In this document: positions 56,157 through 64,000 of the stretch, piece after piece
How positions within the stretch are numbered: position 1 is the first letter of the stretch
Layout of the letters: every line of letters starts with the position of its first letter
From: Hutsoniella sourekii ATCC 700629
GTDB taxonomy: Bacteria; Bacillota; Bacilli; Lactobacillales; Aerococcaceae
Reading direction: 5' to 3'
DNA length: 64,000 nt
NCBI RefSeq assembly: GCF_000518205.1
Contig: NZ_JADD01000005.1
Span: 46,292-110,291, forward strand
Position numbers and translations under genes: made by a program
Notes under the pieces: generated by a model
What the model saw: only the letters and a program-made list of their open reading frames with translations
Told to the model about the DNA's origin: nothing
Databases searched by the model: none

Positions 56157-57848
56157 ATGAATAACAAAGAATTATTTATCCAAGCGCTTTATCCGCTTGT
56201 GAGTGACCATTTGAGTCAAGAAGAAATCAACCAACTCATTGAAGTTCCCAAGAATCCAGAGCATGGAGATCTCGCTTTTCCAGTCTTCACCTTAGCCAAG
56301 ATTTTCCGCAAGGCGCCTCAACAAATTGCTCAAGACTTAGTGCAAGAGATGGATCAGTCTAACTTTCACCAGGTGGAGGCTATGGGGCCTTACATTAACG
56401 TCAGCTTAAAGCGAGCTCCTGTTGGTCAAGGGGTCGTCTCAGCTATTCTGCAAGCAGGTAGTGATTATGGCCAGCTAGATCTTGGACAGGGTGAAACCTT
56501 AGTTATTGATTTTTCTTCACCTAATATAGCAAAGCCTATGTCCATGGGGCATTTACGTTCGACGGTAATCGGAAACGCTATTAGTCATTTGGCTACCAAG
56601 GTCAATTATCAGCCGGTACGTATTAACCACTTAGGGGACTGGGGTACCCAGTTTGGTAAGTTAATTGTGGCCTATAAGAAGTGGGGCGACGAAGAAACTG
56701 TTCGAGCTAATCCGGTAACCGAACTTGTGAAGTTATATGTTGAATTTCATGAGCGAGTAGAAGATGATCCAAGTCTTGAAGATGAAGGTCGAGCTGCTTT
56801 CAAAGCCTTGGAAGAAGGCGATCCAGAAATGCTTGAATTATGGGAATGGTTCAAGGAGGAATCCTTAAAGGAATTCCAAAAAGTCTATGATATGTTAGGC
56901 ATCAGCTTCGATTCTTATAACGGAGAAGCCTTTTATAATGACAAGATGCAGCCTGTTATTGATGAATTAGAAGAAAAAGGATTAACGGAAGAAAATGATG
57001 GGGCAACGATTGTTGATTTAGGGCAAGAAGATTTACCACCGGCCTTAATTAAGAAGTCGGATGGAGCGACCTTGTACTTAACGCGAGACTTAGCAGCTGT
57101 TAAATACCGTAAAGCCACTTATGACTTTGCTAAATGTGTCTATGTAGTCGGTAACGAACAACGTGTGCATTTCCAACAATTAAAGTTGGTATTGAAGCTT
57201 ATGGGTTACGATTGGGCAGATGACATTATTCACGTAGCCTTTGGACTAATCACTAAGGACGGTAAGAAATTATCCACTCGTAAAGGTAAGATTGTCCTCT
57301 TAGAGGAAGTTCTTAATGAGGCGGTTAGCTTAGCCTACAAACAAATCGAAGAAAAGAATCCAAGTCTAGCTAATAAGGAAGAAGTGGCTCATCAAGTGGG
57401 CGTAGGGGCAGTAATCTTCCATGACTTGAAGAATGATCGGATGAATTCATTTGACTTCAACTTGGAAGAAATTGTTCAATTCGAGGGAGAAACAGGTCCT
57501 TATGTTCAATATACTTACGCACGTTCCAAGTCAATCCTTCGTAAATATGGTCAAGAAGTGACTTCAGATTTAAGTTTTAATCTAGAGGATGACTATTCTT
57601 GGGAGATTATCAAGTTACTGCTTGACTACTCACGCATGGTACAACGAGCGATTGAACGCTTTGAGCCTTCAGTGATCGCTAAGTATGTTGTTGATCTGGC
57701 TCAAGCCTTCAATAAGTACTACGCTCATGTTAGAATTCTTGATCAAGATGATCAATTAGAATCTAGAATCGCGTTGATTCAGGCAATGACGATTGTTATT
57801 AAAGATGCGCTAGCTCTATTAGGTGTCCAAGCTCCAGAAGAAATGTAA
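56157..57848 (+). CDS. argS: Arginyl-tRNA synthetase
   Basis: Class I synthetase, 563 residues. The N-terminal additional domain (about 1-110), HIGH-like SMGHLRSTVIG, KLSTRKG (KMSKS-type) and the Arg anticodon-binding DALR domain (about 440-563). AGGAGG precedes ATG. No leader RNA with T-box was seen. Confidence -1.
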   Translation: MNNKELFIQALYPLVSDHLSQEEINQLIEVPKNPEHGDLAFPVFTLAKIFRKAPQQIAQDLVQEMDQSNFHQVEAMGPYINVSLKRAPVGQGVVSAILQAGSDYGQLDLGQGETLVIDFSSPNIAKPMSMGHLRSTVIGNAISHLATKVNYQPVRINHLGDWGTQFGKLIVAYKKWGDEETVRANPVTELVKLYVEFHERVEDDPSLEDEGRAAFKALEEGDPEMLELWEWFKEESLKEFQKVYDMLGISFDSYNGEAFYNDKMQPVIDELEEKGLTEENDGATIVDLGQEDLPPALIKKSDGATLYLTRDLAAVKYRKATYDFAKCVYVVGNEQRVHFQQLKLVLKLMGYDWADDIIHVAFGLITKDGKKLSTRKGKIVLLEEVLNEAVSLAYKQIEEKNPSLANKEEVAHQVGVGAVIFHDLKNDRMNSFDFNLEEIVQFEGETGPYVQYTYARSKSILRKYGQEVTSDLSFNLEDDYSWEIIKLLLDYSRMVQRAIERFEPSVIAKYVVDLAQAFNKYYAHVRILDQDDQLESRIALIQAMTIVIKDALALLGVQAPEEM

Positions 57849-57851
57849 GTT

Positions 57852-57876
57852 AAAGCACCCAGAGGGTGCTTTTTTG
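57852..57876 (+). terminator. argS terminator
   Basis: AAGCACCC AGA GGGTGCTTTTTT. Confidence -1.
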
Positions 57877-57956
57877 TGAAAAGGCTCTCATTTCACTTGC
57901 AAGCAGCTATTTTTAAGATTATGATACAAGTATTAAGTATAGGAGGAAGAAACTTT

Positions 57957-58694
57957 ATGAAATTAAAAGATAAAGTTGCGATTGTTACAGGTGGTACATC
58001 AGGTATTGGAGCCGCTACAGCCGTACTATTTGCTCAAGAAGGAGCTAAAGTAGTCGTAGTGGGTCGTAATGAAGAACGCGGGAATGCGGTAGTGGACCAA
58101 GTCAAGGAAGCTGGAAGCGAGGGAGTGTTTATCCAAGCGGATGCTTTGAAGACTGAAGACACTGACCGAGTGATTCAAGAAACCGTTGACCAGTTTGGTC
58201 AGATCGATATTTTATTTAATAATGCAGGTATGGGTGCTAGTAAGCCAACTGAAGAAGTGACTTTTGAAGAGTATCGCCAGACCGTTGCCGTGGACTTAGA
58301 TTCTGTCTTTTATTTTGCTCAGCAAGGGATTTTACAAATGTTGAAGCAGGAACAAGGAGGCGTTATCGTTAATACGGCTTCTATGTATGGCTTGATCGGC
58401 GTTCCTGGTAGCGCGGCTTATAATGCAGCCAAGGCTGGAGTCATTAACTTAACACGTTCATTAGGAACGGAGTTCGCTGACCGTAAGATTCGTATCAATG
58501 CAATTTGCCCGGGCTATATCGATACACCGATCTTACCTGAAGAAAGCAAGCAAATGTTAGCTGATGCAACACCAATGAAGCGTCTGGGTCAATCTGAAGA
58601 AATTGCTAAGGCTGTTCTATTCTTAGCGAGTGATGATTCATCCTTTATGACAGGTAGTGCTCTAGTAGTAGACGGTGGTAGAACGGCAGGATAA
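57957..58694 (+). CDS. SDR family oxidoreductase
   Basis: 245 residues from ATG at 57957, with AGGAGGAAG upstream; a longer frame from 57876 includes the argS terminator. GGTSGIGAATA is the cofactor loop (TGxxxGIG), NNAG follows, and YNAAKAG is the YxxxK motif; Ser in NTASMYGLIG. NAD(P) preference and substrate unknown. Glucose-dehydrogenase/FabG-like group. Confidence -1.
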   Translation: MKLKDKVAIVTGGTSGIGAATAVLFAQEGAKVVVVGRNEERGNAVVDQVKEAGSEGVFIQADALKTEDTDRVIQETVDQFGQIDILFNNAGMGASKPTEEVTFEEYRQTVAVDLDSVFYFAQQGILQMLKQEQGGVIVNTASMYGLIGVPGSAAYNAAKAGVINLTRSLGTEFADRKIRINAICPGYIDTPILPEESKQMLADATPMKRLGQSEEIAKAVLFLASDDSSFMTGSALVVDGGRTAG

Positions 58695-58703
58695 TTGAAG
58701 ATC

Positions 58704-58734
58704 AAAAAACCTCGGATTCATTCCGAGGTTTTGT
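58704..58734. terminator. Bidirectional terminator between the SDR gene and azlD
   Basis: AAAACCTCGGA TTCAT TCCGAGGTTTT. Confidence -1.
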
Positions 58735-58736
58735 CT

Positions 58737-59066
58737 TTAAATGAAGACTTGCTGGACCAGAAACATGTAGAGCAAGGTGCCAACAAATATTGAAATCAAG
58801 GTGTTTCGCTTCCAAGCCTGACAAAAGACAACAGCAAGCACACTAATGATTTGGGGGATACCATACGGATAGGTCAGTAATCGGGTATCCTTAAGTGCAT
58901 AAAGAACAATTAAACTAATGGCAGCAGGCGGTAAGACACTTCCTAAATAGGCAATCCACTGAGGTGGTTCCTTGTGAGCGGGGAAGATCCAGAAAACCAA
59001 AAAACGCGTCAGTAAAACACCTAAGGCGATGATGATGGCGGTCAGCCATTGTTCTTGGTTAGTCAA
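58737..59066 (-). CDS. azlD: AzlD-type branched-chain amino acid transport protein
   Basis: About 109 residues, three or four membrane spans (VLLTRFLVFWIFP, LPPAAISLIVLYAL). I choose the TTG at 59066, since AGGAGG at 59080-59075 then has an eight-base spacing; a GTG at 59075 would sit inside the ribosome site. It overlaps the end of azlC by eight bases. AzlD is the small partner of AzlC in export of branched-chain amino acids. Its own sequence looks intact even though azlC is interrupted. Confidence -1.
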   Translation of the reverse strand: MTNQEQWLTAIIIALGVLLTRFLVFWIFPAHKEPPQWIAYLGSVLPPAAISLIVLYALKDTRLLTYPYGIPQIISVLAVVFCQAWKRNTLISIFVGTLLYMFLVQQVFI

Positions 59067-59745
59067 GGCCTCCACCTCCTAGACGGTTCATGGCAATCAA
59101 GCAACAAATGATCGCAATCATAGCCGGAATCATGAAATTACCCGCTCCAAAAATCAAGAGACTAACTAAAGAGCAAGCGATTCCGATTAGGGCAGGTCGA
59201 TGGTCACGAGCCTCAATCCACTGGTCAGTAAAGGTTGCTACGAATAAAGCGGTTAAGACGAAATCAATTCCCTCGGTAGATACCGTAATCAACTGGCTAA
59301 ATAAGACACCAAGAACGGTTCCAATGATCCAATAAGCTTGGTTCAGCCAGGATATATGAAAGTAAGCTTCCTCCTTATTGATACTGGAAGGGGCCTCCAA
59401 GGACAAATTGAGCGAGAAAGTTTCATCTGTTAGCGTAAAGATGGTGTAATTCTTGAAGCGCTCCATCCTTGAATAGATGGGAAGCATGGCAATGCCATAG
59501 AAGATATGTCTGGCACTAATCATAATAGTAAGTAAGAAGCTTGATAGGGGATCAAAGGATGAAGTTAGTAAGTTAACGCTAGCGAATTGCATCGCACCAG
59601 AGTAAACAATCAAGCTCATAATAATCGTTAACCATGCTCCTAAACCTTGGCTAACGGCTCAGATTCCATAGGACATCCCCATGAAAATATAACCAGCCAT
59701 AATCGGGATGGTTTTAGGGAAAGAAAATTTAAAGGATTCCTTCAT
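59059..59745 (-). pseudogene. azlC: AzlC branched-chain amino acid exporter, interrupted by an in-frame TGA
   Basis: From ATG at 59745 (GAGGAG upstream) the frame runs 28 residues (ending MGMSYGI), then a TGA at 59661-59659, then continues without any frameshift through AVSQGLGAWLTIIM to a stop at 59061-59059, exactly at azlD. Total length 228 codons, the normal AzlC size. TGA most likely replaced TGG or another single codon. Internal ATG at 59619 lacks a ribosome site. So the gene is probably inactive, or a base-call error occurred. Confidence -1.
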
Positions 59746-59880
59746 CTGCCCACTCCTCTGCAAAATAATAGCTATATCTTAACGAAAGGGAAAAACTTTG
59801 TCAATTTTGTCAAAAAAACCTTTATAAAAGCTAATAAATTGGCTATAGTATATTCAATATTAAAAAAAGGAGCGTGTATT

Positions 59881-60468
59881 ATGTCCTATCTTAAAGATAG
59901 AATTATAAAAGATGGTATTATTTATCCAAATAATGTATTAAAGATTGATTCCTTTCTCAACCACCAAATTGATCCTAAAGTGATGAAAGAGATCGAAAAT
60001 GAATTATATGAACACTTCAAGAAGGAGCCGATCACAAAAGTATTAACGATTGAAGCTTCAGGGATAGCGCCGGCTATTATGGTTGCTGCTCATTTTGATG
60101 TGCCGATGTTATTTGCTAAGAAGACTAAGCCATCCACGCTCCAAAAAGATGATCGTTATGAAACACAGGTGCATTCCTATACAAAAAACGTTACCTCCAA
60201 CGTGATGGTATCCAAGCAATACCTATCTGCTGATGATCATGTTTTGATAATTGATGATTTCTTAGCAAATGGTCAAGCTTCATTGGGCTTAATTGACCTT
60301 GTTCGTCAAGCAGGAGCAACTGTAGCGGGCGTTGGTATTTGTGTTGAAAAGAGTTTCCAAGACGGGCGTCGACAGCTAGAAGAAGCAGGTGTTGATGTGT
60401 ATTCAATCGTAAGAATTGAAGCCATCGATAACGATACCCAGACTATCACTTTCGCTGAAGGCCATTAG
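59881..60468 (+). CDS. xpt: Xanthine phosphoribosyltransferase
   Basis: Salvages xanthine to XMP. 195 residues from ATG at 59881 (AAAGGAG upstream). LIIDDFLANGQAS is the PRPP loop; FAKKTKPSTLQKDD is the flexible loop that is typical of Xpt. No purine riboswitch is visible upstream, unlike the B. subtilis gene. Heads a three-gene unit with a small protein and luxS. Confidence -1.
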   Translation: MSYLKDRIIKDGIIYPNNVLKIDSFLNHQIDPKVMKEIENELYEHFKKEPITKVLTIEASGIAPAIMVAAHFDVPMLFAKKTKPSTLQKDDRYETQVHSYTKNVTSNVMVSKQYLSADDHVLIIDDFLANGQASLGLIDLVRQAGATVAGVGICVEKSFQDGRRQLEEAGVDVYSIVRIEAIDNDTQTITFAEGH

Positions 60469-60481
60469 TAAGGATAGAATA

Positions 60482-60811
60482 ATGGCACGCAAAAATAATA
60501 AGAGAAATAAGCTAAAGGCCAAGCAAGAAGATCTAGTAGCTGTTGATATCTACTATTTGCCTAGAGCACAAGCTGAAATGTACCGTGTTCTAAGAGAAGC
60601 GGTTGCCAGTGAAGTAGGCGATTGGCTTCAAAAGAGATCTTCAAGAGTTGAACGCTTGGCTGACGAAGAATTGGGTGAAGCCTTGATTGCTTACGATAAT
60701 CAAGATCAGGAGCTTTACCGCTACTATCTTAACCCAAGTAATATTTCCCAAGCTCAAAAAGCTCGCGATAAAGAAGCTTTGGATGTATACTTGGAACATA
60801 AATTTGAGTAG
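60482..60811 (+). CDS. Small protein of unknown function between xpt and luxS
   Basis: 109 residues from ATG at 60482 (AAGGAT upstream). Very basic N-terminal 20 residues (MARKNNKRNKLKAKQED), then a helical-looking region with AQAEMYRVLREAVASEVGDW and a C-terminal SQAQKARDKEALDVYLEHKF. No membrane span. I do not recognise a family. The spacing to both neighbours (14 and 12 bases) says that it is in the same operon. Confidence -1.
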   Translation: MARKNNKRNKLKAKQEDLVAVDIYYLPRAQAEMYRVLREAVASEVGDWLQKRSSRVERLADEELGEALIAYDNQDQELYRYYLNPSNISQAQKARDKEALDVYLEHKFE

Positions 60812-60822
60812 GAGGAACTTTA

Positions 60823-61296
60823 ATGGAAAAAATCGCTAGCTTTACAATTAATCATGAAATTCTGGATCCAGGACTTTACTTATCAAGAGAAGATCAGGTA
60901 GGAGACCGGGCCCTTAAATCCTATGATTTAAGAGTGGTAGCCCCTAACCGAGAACTAGTTATGAACACTGGTGAAATGCACACAATTGAGCATCTAGGTG
61001 CTACTTATTTAAGAAATAGTCGCATTAAAGATGAAGTGATTTACTTTGGACCAATGGGCTGCCGCACTGGTTTCTACTTGATTGTGACCGATGCAGTTGA
61101 ACCACAAGAACTATTAGATATTTTACGTGAGACCTTTGAATTTGTTGCTAACTATGAAGGGGATATTCCTGGAGCCAGCGCCCGCGATTGTGGGAATTAT
61201 TTGGATCATAATCTGCCAATGGCAAATTACTTCGGTAAGAAATATCTTGAAACTTTAACAAATTGGGAAGATTTAACTTTCTCCTATAAAGATTAA
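60823..61296 (+). CDS. luxS: S-ribosylhomocysteine lyase
   Basis: Makes homocysteine and the AI-2 precursor DPD. 157 residues, usual length. Metal ligands His53 and His57 in EMHTIEHL, Cys123 in RDCGNYLDHN; the catalytic Cys80 is in MGCRTGFY. AGGAGG precedes ATG. Last gene of the xpt-luxS unit. AI-2 signalling versus plain methyl recycling cannot be decided here. Confidence -1.
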   Translation: MEKIASFTINHEILDPGLYLSREDQVGDRALKSYDLRVVAPNRELVMNTGEMHTIEHLGATYLRNSRIKDEVIYFGPMGCRTGFYLIVTDAVEPQELLDILRETFEFVANYEGDIPGASARDCGNYLDHNLPMANYFGKKYLETLTNWEDLTFSYKD

Positions 61297-61305
61297 TCGA
61301 ATGAC

Positions 61306-61329
61306 AAAGTGGCTTAGGCCACTTTTTTT
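61306..61329 (+). terminator. luxS terminator
   Basis: AAAGTGGC TTA GGCCACTTTTTTT. Confidence -1.
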
Positions 61330-61474
61330 CATAATTTTAATAAAAGTTAGAAGAAAACGCTTTATATTGCCGAAAATAAGCATATTCTTTGAGTTTTTTG
61401 TTAAGAGCGTCTATACTATCAGATAGAGTTAAATGTGTAGTAGTGTTTTATATATAAAATTGGAGGTTACAATT

Positions 61475-62566
61475 ATGAGAGAATATATTGTTCAAGGTTT
61501 TAACCCTGAAGAAAAAGCCGGCGCTAACATTTCTTGGCGTGCGATTTTTGCTGGGGTTGTTACCTTTCTAGCATTGAATGTGCTATTTTCACTTATTTCT
61601 GCAGCGATTGGTTTAGGTGTGCCAGATTTTACTACAACTAATCCATTCTCTGGCGCGTCTACAGGTCTTATTATTTGGACTGTTATTTCTATTATTTTAT
61701 CATTAGCTGCTTCAGGTTATATTGCTGGTTTAACAGCTAACCGTGCTGGATTTATCCACGGTTTCTTAACTTGGGCAACTAGTACTGTTGTTGGCGTTCT
61801 ATTGATTGGTCAATTACTTGGTGCTGTTTTCAACGCTGCAGGCACTGTTATTAGTGCGGGTGGACAAGCAGTTGGCTCTGTTGCTTCAACCGTTGGTAAC
61901 GTTGCTCAACAAGCGGGTGTTACAGCAGGTAGCTTAACCCAAGATGCTTTCGATAGTATCTCTCAACAAATCAATGTTGATACATCTAATCTTGACGCTG
62001 AAGTTGAACAAGTATTGCGCGATACAAATATCGAGCAACTACAACCTGAATACTTCCAAGCTCAAGTTGATGCTACTGTTCAAGACATCTCAGATGCTGC
62101 TTATGCGATTGTAGTAGAAGGCAAGGAAGCTGGACCAGTTGTTCAACAAGTAGCTGATAATGTTGAAGCACGTGTACAATCAATTACTTCTGAGATTGAC
62201 CGCGACGCTCTAACTCAAGCCGTATCTCAAAACTCTGACTTGAGCCAAGCAGAAGTTGACTCAGCTGTTGATAACATCCTAGAAACATACAATAAGACAG
62301 CCCAAGAAGCTGAAAAGACATTAAATCAAGCTTCTCAAAAGGTTGAAGAGTTAGCTCAACAAGGACAACAATTACTTGAAGAAGGATCTGTTGCCTTAGA
62401 GTCTGGTATTGAAGAAGGTGTTCAAGTTGCTGATGATGTAACTAATGAAACAGCTAAGTATTCAATCTGGATCTTCATCGCTTTACTTGCAGGTCTATTC
62501 ATTTCATCATTTGCAGGCTATGCAGGTGCTAAGACTACACAAGAAACTAATTCAGCCGCTGTTTAA
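61475..62566 (+). CDS. Membrane protein with long polar central region, function unknown
   Basis: 363 residues from ATG at 61475 (TTGGAGG upstream; the frame from 61433 lacks a site). Three hydrophobic spans at the N-terminus (about 18-115, ending VVGVLLIGQLLGAVF), a low-complexity Ala/Val/Gly stretch, then a polar helical region (about 165-325) rich in Gln, Glu, Asp and Val, and one final span (about 335-355) with SIWIFIALLAGLFISSFAG. The codon use is noticeably optimal, suggesting strong expression. The domain is not recognised; it could be an envelope-stress or cell-shape protein, which is a guess. Confidence -1.
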   Translation: MREYIVQGFNPEEKAGANISWRAIFAGVVTFLALNVLFSLISAAIGLGVPDFTTTNPFSGASTGLIIWTVISIILSLAASGYIAGLTANRAGFIHGFLTWATSTVVGVLLIGQLLGAVFNAAGTVISAGGQAVGSVASTVGNVAQQAGVTAGSLTQDAFDSISQQINVDTSNLDAEVEQVLRDTNIEQLQPEYFQAQVDATVQDISDAAYAIVVEGKEAGPVVQQVADNVEARVQSITSEIDRDALTQAVSQNSDLSQAEVDSAVDNILETYNKTAQEAEKTLNQASQKVEELAQQGQQLLEEGSVALESGIEEGVQVADDVTNETAKYSIWIFIALLAGLFISSFAGYAGAKTTQETNSAAV

Positions 62567-62584
62567 TTAATCTTTTAACTCTAG

Positions 62585-62613
62585 CTAGGGTCATCCTTGA
62601 CCCTAGTTTTTTT
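62585..62613 (+). terminator. Terminator after the membrane-protein gene
   Basis: CTAGGGTCA TCC TTGACCCTAGTTTTTTT. Confidence -1.
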
Positions 62614-62672
62614 GTGGTTAGAAGTGGCTCCTGTGTTACAATAGAGAAGACTAAATATTAAGGATGAATTAT

Positions 62673-64000
62673 ATGCATTTAAAGAAAAATCAAGTCCATC
62701 AAGGCCAAGTTCTAGATCTTAATTCCAAGGGTGCTGGTGTCGTTAAAATCGACCATTATCCGGTCTTTATTGAAGGGATTATTCCCGGTGAAACCGTTGA
62801 ATTTAAATTAACTAAGGTCAATAAGAAATATGGCTTTGGACGTTTACTTAAGATTCTAGTCGCGAGTCCTCACCGAGTGGAAGTGAAGGATCCTATCGGT
62901 CGTCAAATTGGCACCATGACTTTACAACATATGGATTACGCAGCGCAGTTAGAGTATAAACATAGTCAAGTTGAACAAGTCTTTCAACGCATAGGTGGAT
63001 TCAAGGACATTGAAGTTAGACCAGTAATCGGTATGGATCATCCTTGGGAATATCGAAATAAGGCTCAAGTTCCAGTGAGGGAAGTGAAGGGTCAGCTAGA
63101 GACTGGTTTCTATCGACGAGGAAGTCATGAGCTGGTTCCGGTCGAGAACTTCCATATTCAATATGCAAGCATTGACCAGACATTGGTGACCCTGCGAGAT
63201 ATTCTCCGTAAATATCAAATCCAGCCTTATAATGAGGAGAATCAGAGCGGATTGGTTCGCCATATTGTAGTTAAGCAAGGCCATTACACTAAACAAGTCA
63301 TGGTTGTGCTCGTGGTTAATGGAACCTCTCTTCCAAATGAAGAAGAAGTCATTTCTGAAATTGTTGACCAAGTTCCGAACTTAGTGAGTCTGGTCTTAAA
63401 TAGTAATCAACGTAATACGAATGTGATCCTAGGTCCAGACAATCGGACCTTATGGGGTCAAGATTACTACCAAGATCAGATGCTTGGTCTAGATTTAATG
63501 GTGTCTGTTCATTCCTTCTACCAAGTCAATACGCCGCAAGCGGAACGACTCTATCAGGAAGCGATTCAAGCTGCTGATTTGCAAGGCGAAGAGACGGTTC
63601 TGGATGCCTACTGTGGTATTGGATCGATTACGCTAGCACTTGCACGCCATGCCGGAGATGTCTATGGGATGGAAGTTGTACCAGACGCCATTGAAATGGC
63701 TAGAAAAAATGCTGAACTCAATCAAATAAATAATGCCCATTTCACTGTCGGTAAAGCTGAAGAGGTCTTACCTAAATGGCAAGAAGCAGGCTTAAAATTT
63801 GATGTTGCTGTTGTCGATCCACCAAGAAAGGGATTAGATCCAGATTTTGTTGAGACTTTAATCCAGCTAGATCCCCCGCGTATCGTCTACGTGTCCTGTA
63901 ACCCAGCAACTTGCGCAAGAGACTGCCAACTATTTGCCCGAGCCGGTTATCAAGTTCAATATGTCCAACCGGTTGACTTGTTTCCGCAAACGGTTCATGT
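62673..64000 (+). CDS. rlmD: RlmD/TrmA-type uracil-C5 RNA methyltransferase (3' end outside window)
   Basis: Open from ATG at 62673 (AAGGATG upstream) to the window edge, about 442 residues visible. TRAM domain about 1-60. SAM loop LDAYCGIGSITLALA, DPPRKGLD and a catalytic Cys in YVSCNPATCA. The cysteine motif for a 4Fe-4S cluster, usually CxxxxxCGGC before LQHM, reads GRQIGTMTLQHM here, so no cluster is expected. Gram-positive relatives methylate 23S U747 and/or U1939; the target here is not decided. No signal of frameshift. Confidence -1.
   Translation, partial: MHLKKNQVHQGQVLDLNSKGAGVVKIDHYPVFIEGIIPGETVEFKLTKVNKKYGFGRLLKILVASPHRVEVKDPIGRQIGTMTLQHMDYAAQLEYKHSQVEQVFQRIGGFKDIEVRPVIGMDHPWEYRNKAQVPVREVKGQLETGFYRRGSHELVPVENFHIQYASIDQTLVTLRDILRKYQIQPYNEENQSGLVRHIVVKQGHYTKQVMVVLVVNGTSLPNEEEVISEIVDQVPNLVSLVLNSNQRNTNVILGPDNRTLWGQDYYQDQMLGLDLMVSVHSFYQVNTPQAERLYQEAIQAADLQGEETVLDAYCGIGSITLALARHAGDVYGMEVVPDAIEMARKNAELNQINNAHFTVGKAEEVLPKWQEAGLKFDVAVVDPPRKGLDPDFVETLIQLDPPRIVYVSCNPATCARDCQLFARAGYQVQYVQPVDLFPQTVH

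Noticed and set aside
59659..59661. Selenocysteine or programmed readthrough at the azlC TGA
   Set aside because: No hairpin of SECIS type or known readthrough context follows; AzlC is not a selenoprotein family.
59746..59880. Purine riboswitch before xpt
   Set aside because: The sequence is A/T-rich with no conserved three-way junction elements or terminator.

Overview
The window is a gene-dense stretch of low-GC chromosome from a fermentative Gram-positive coccus-like bacterium of the Firmicutes, most likely order Lactobacillales. The evidence is the AGGAGG ribosome sites, the family-typical proteins (GlnP-type binding-protein/permease fusion, KtrAB, sortase A, Rex, HrcA/CIRCE, a Na+-type V-ATPase, PUA-less ProB), three T-box leaders and a yybP-ykoY riboswitch. 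A family such as Aerococcaceae is a guess from gene content; no species is claimed. No prophage, CRISPR array or complete insertion sequence was seen.

Layout. 1-3.5 kb (minus): an ABC permease (cut by the window edge) and cysK behind a T-box, then malQ with a cre box. 3.5-15.2 kb: a 607-residue secreted protein, KtrAB potassium uptake, rlmH, small genes, signal peptidase I, an amino-acid ABC transporter, proS with a proline T-box, and a second secreted protein related to the first. 15.3-22.5 kb: thioesterase, the tsaB-GNAT-GNAT-tsaD cluster, an ABC-F ATPase, an MBL hydrolase and rex. 22.6-28.6 kb: CIRCE-groES-groEL, tRNA-Ala, YitT protein, pyrFE with an attenuator-like leader, apbE. 28.7-32.2 kb: ntpI-ntpK-ntpC, a V-ATPase operon that stops after three genes. 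32.3-37.7 kb: an AgrC/AgrA-like two-component system followed by a 1108-residue surface protein. 37.8-47.2 kb: methyltransferase, pullulanase, serCA with a serine T-box, a BMP-type binding protein, a DJ-1 protein, proBA. 47.2-52.1 kb: a nested palindrome with IS3-like ends, lysC divergent from hom-thrB, and a FUSC-like membrane protein. 52.2-64 kb: P-type cation ATPase under a Mn2+-type riboswitch, sortase, argS, an SDR oxidoreductase, azlCD with an in-frame stop in azlC, xpt-(small gene)-luxS, a membrane protein, and a 3'-truncated RlmD-type RNA methyltransferase.

How it works together. Much of the window is amino-acid supply (cysteine, serine, proline, aspartate-family, glutamine-like uptake) with tRNA-sensing leaders, plus ion homeostasis (K+, Na+, Mn2+/Ca2+) and alpha-glucan breakdown (malQ, pulA). 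The parts that are least explained by known systems are the 607/306-residue secreted protein family, the AgrCA-plus-giant-surface-protein operon without AgrB or AgrD, the truncated V-ATPase operon, the pyrFE leader RNA, and the palindrome between proA and lysC.
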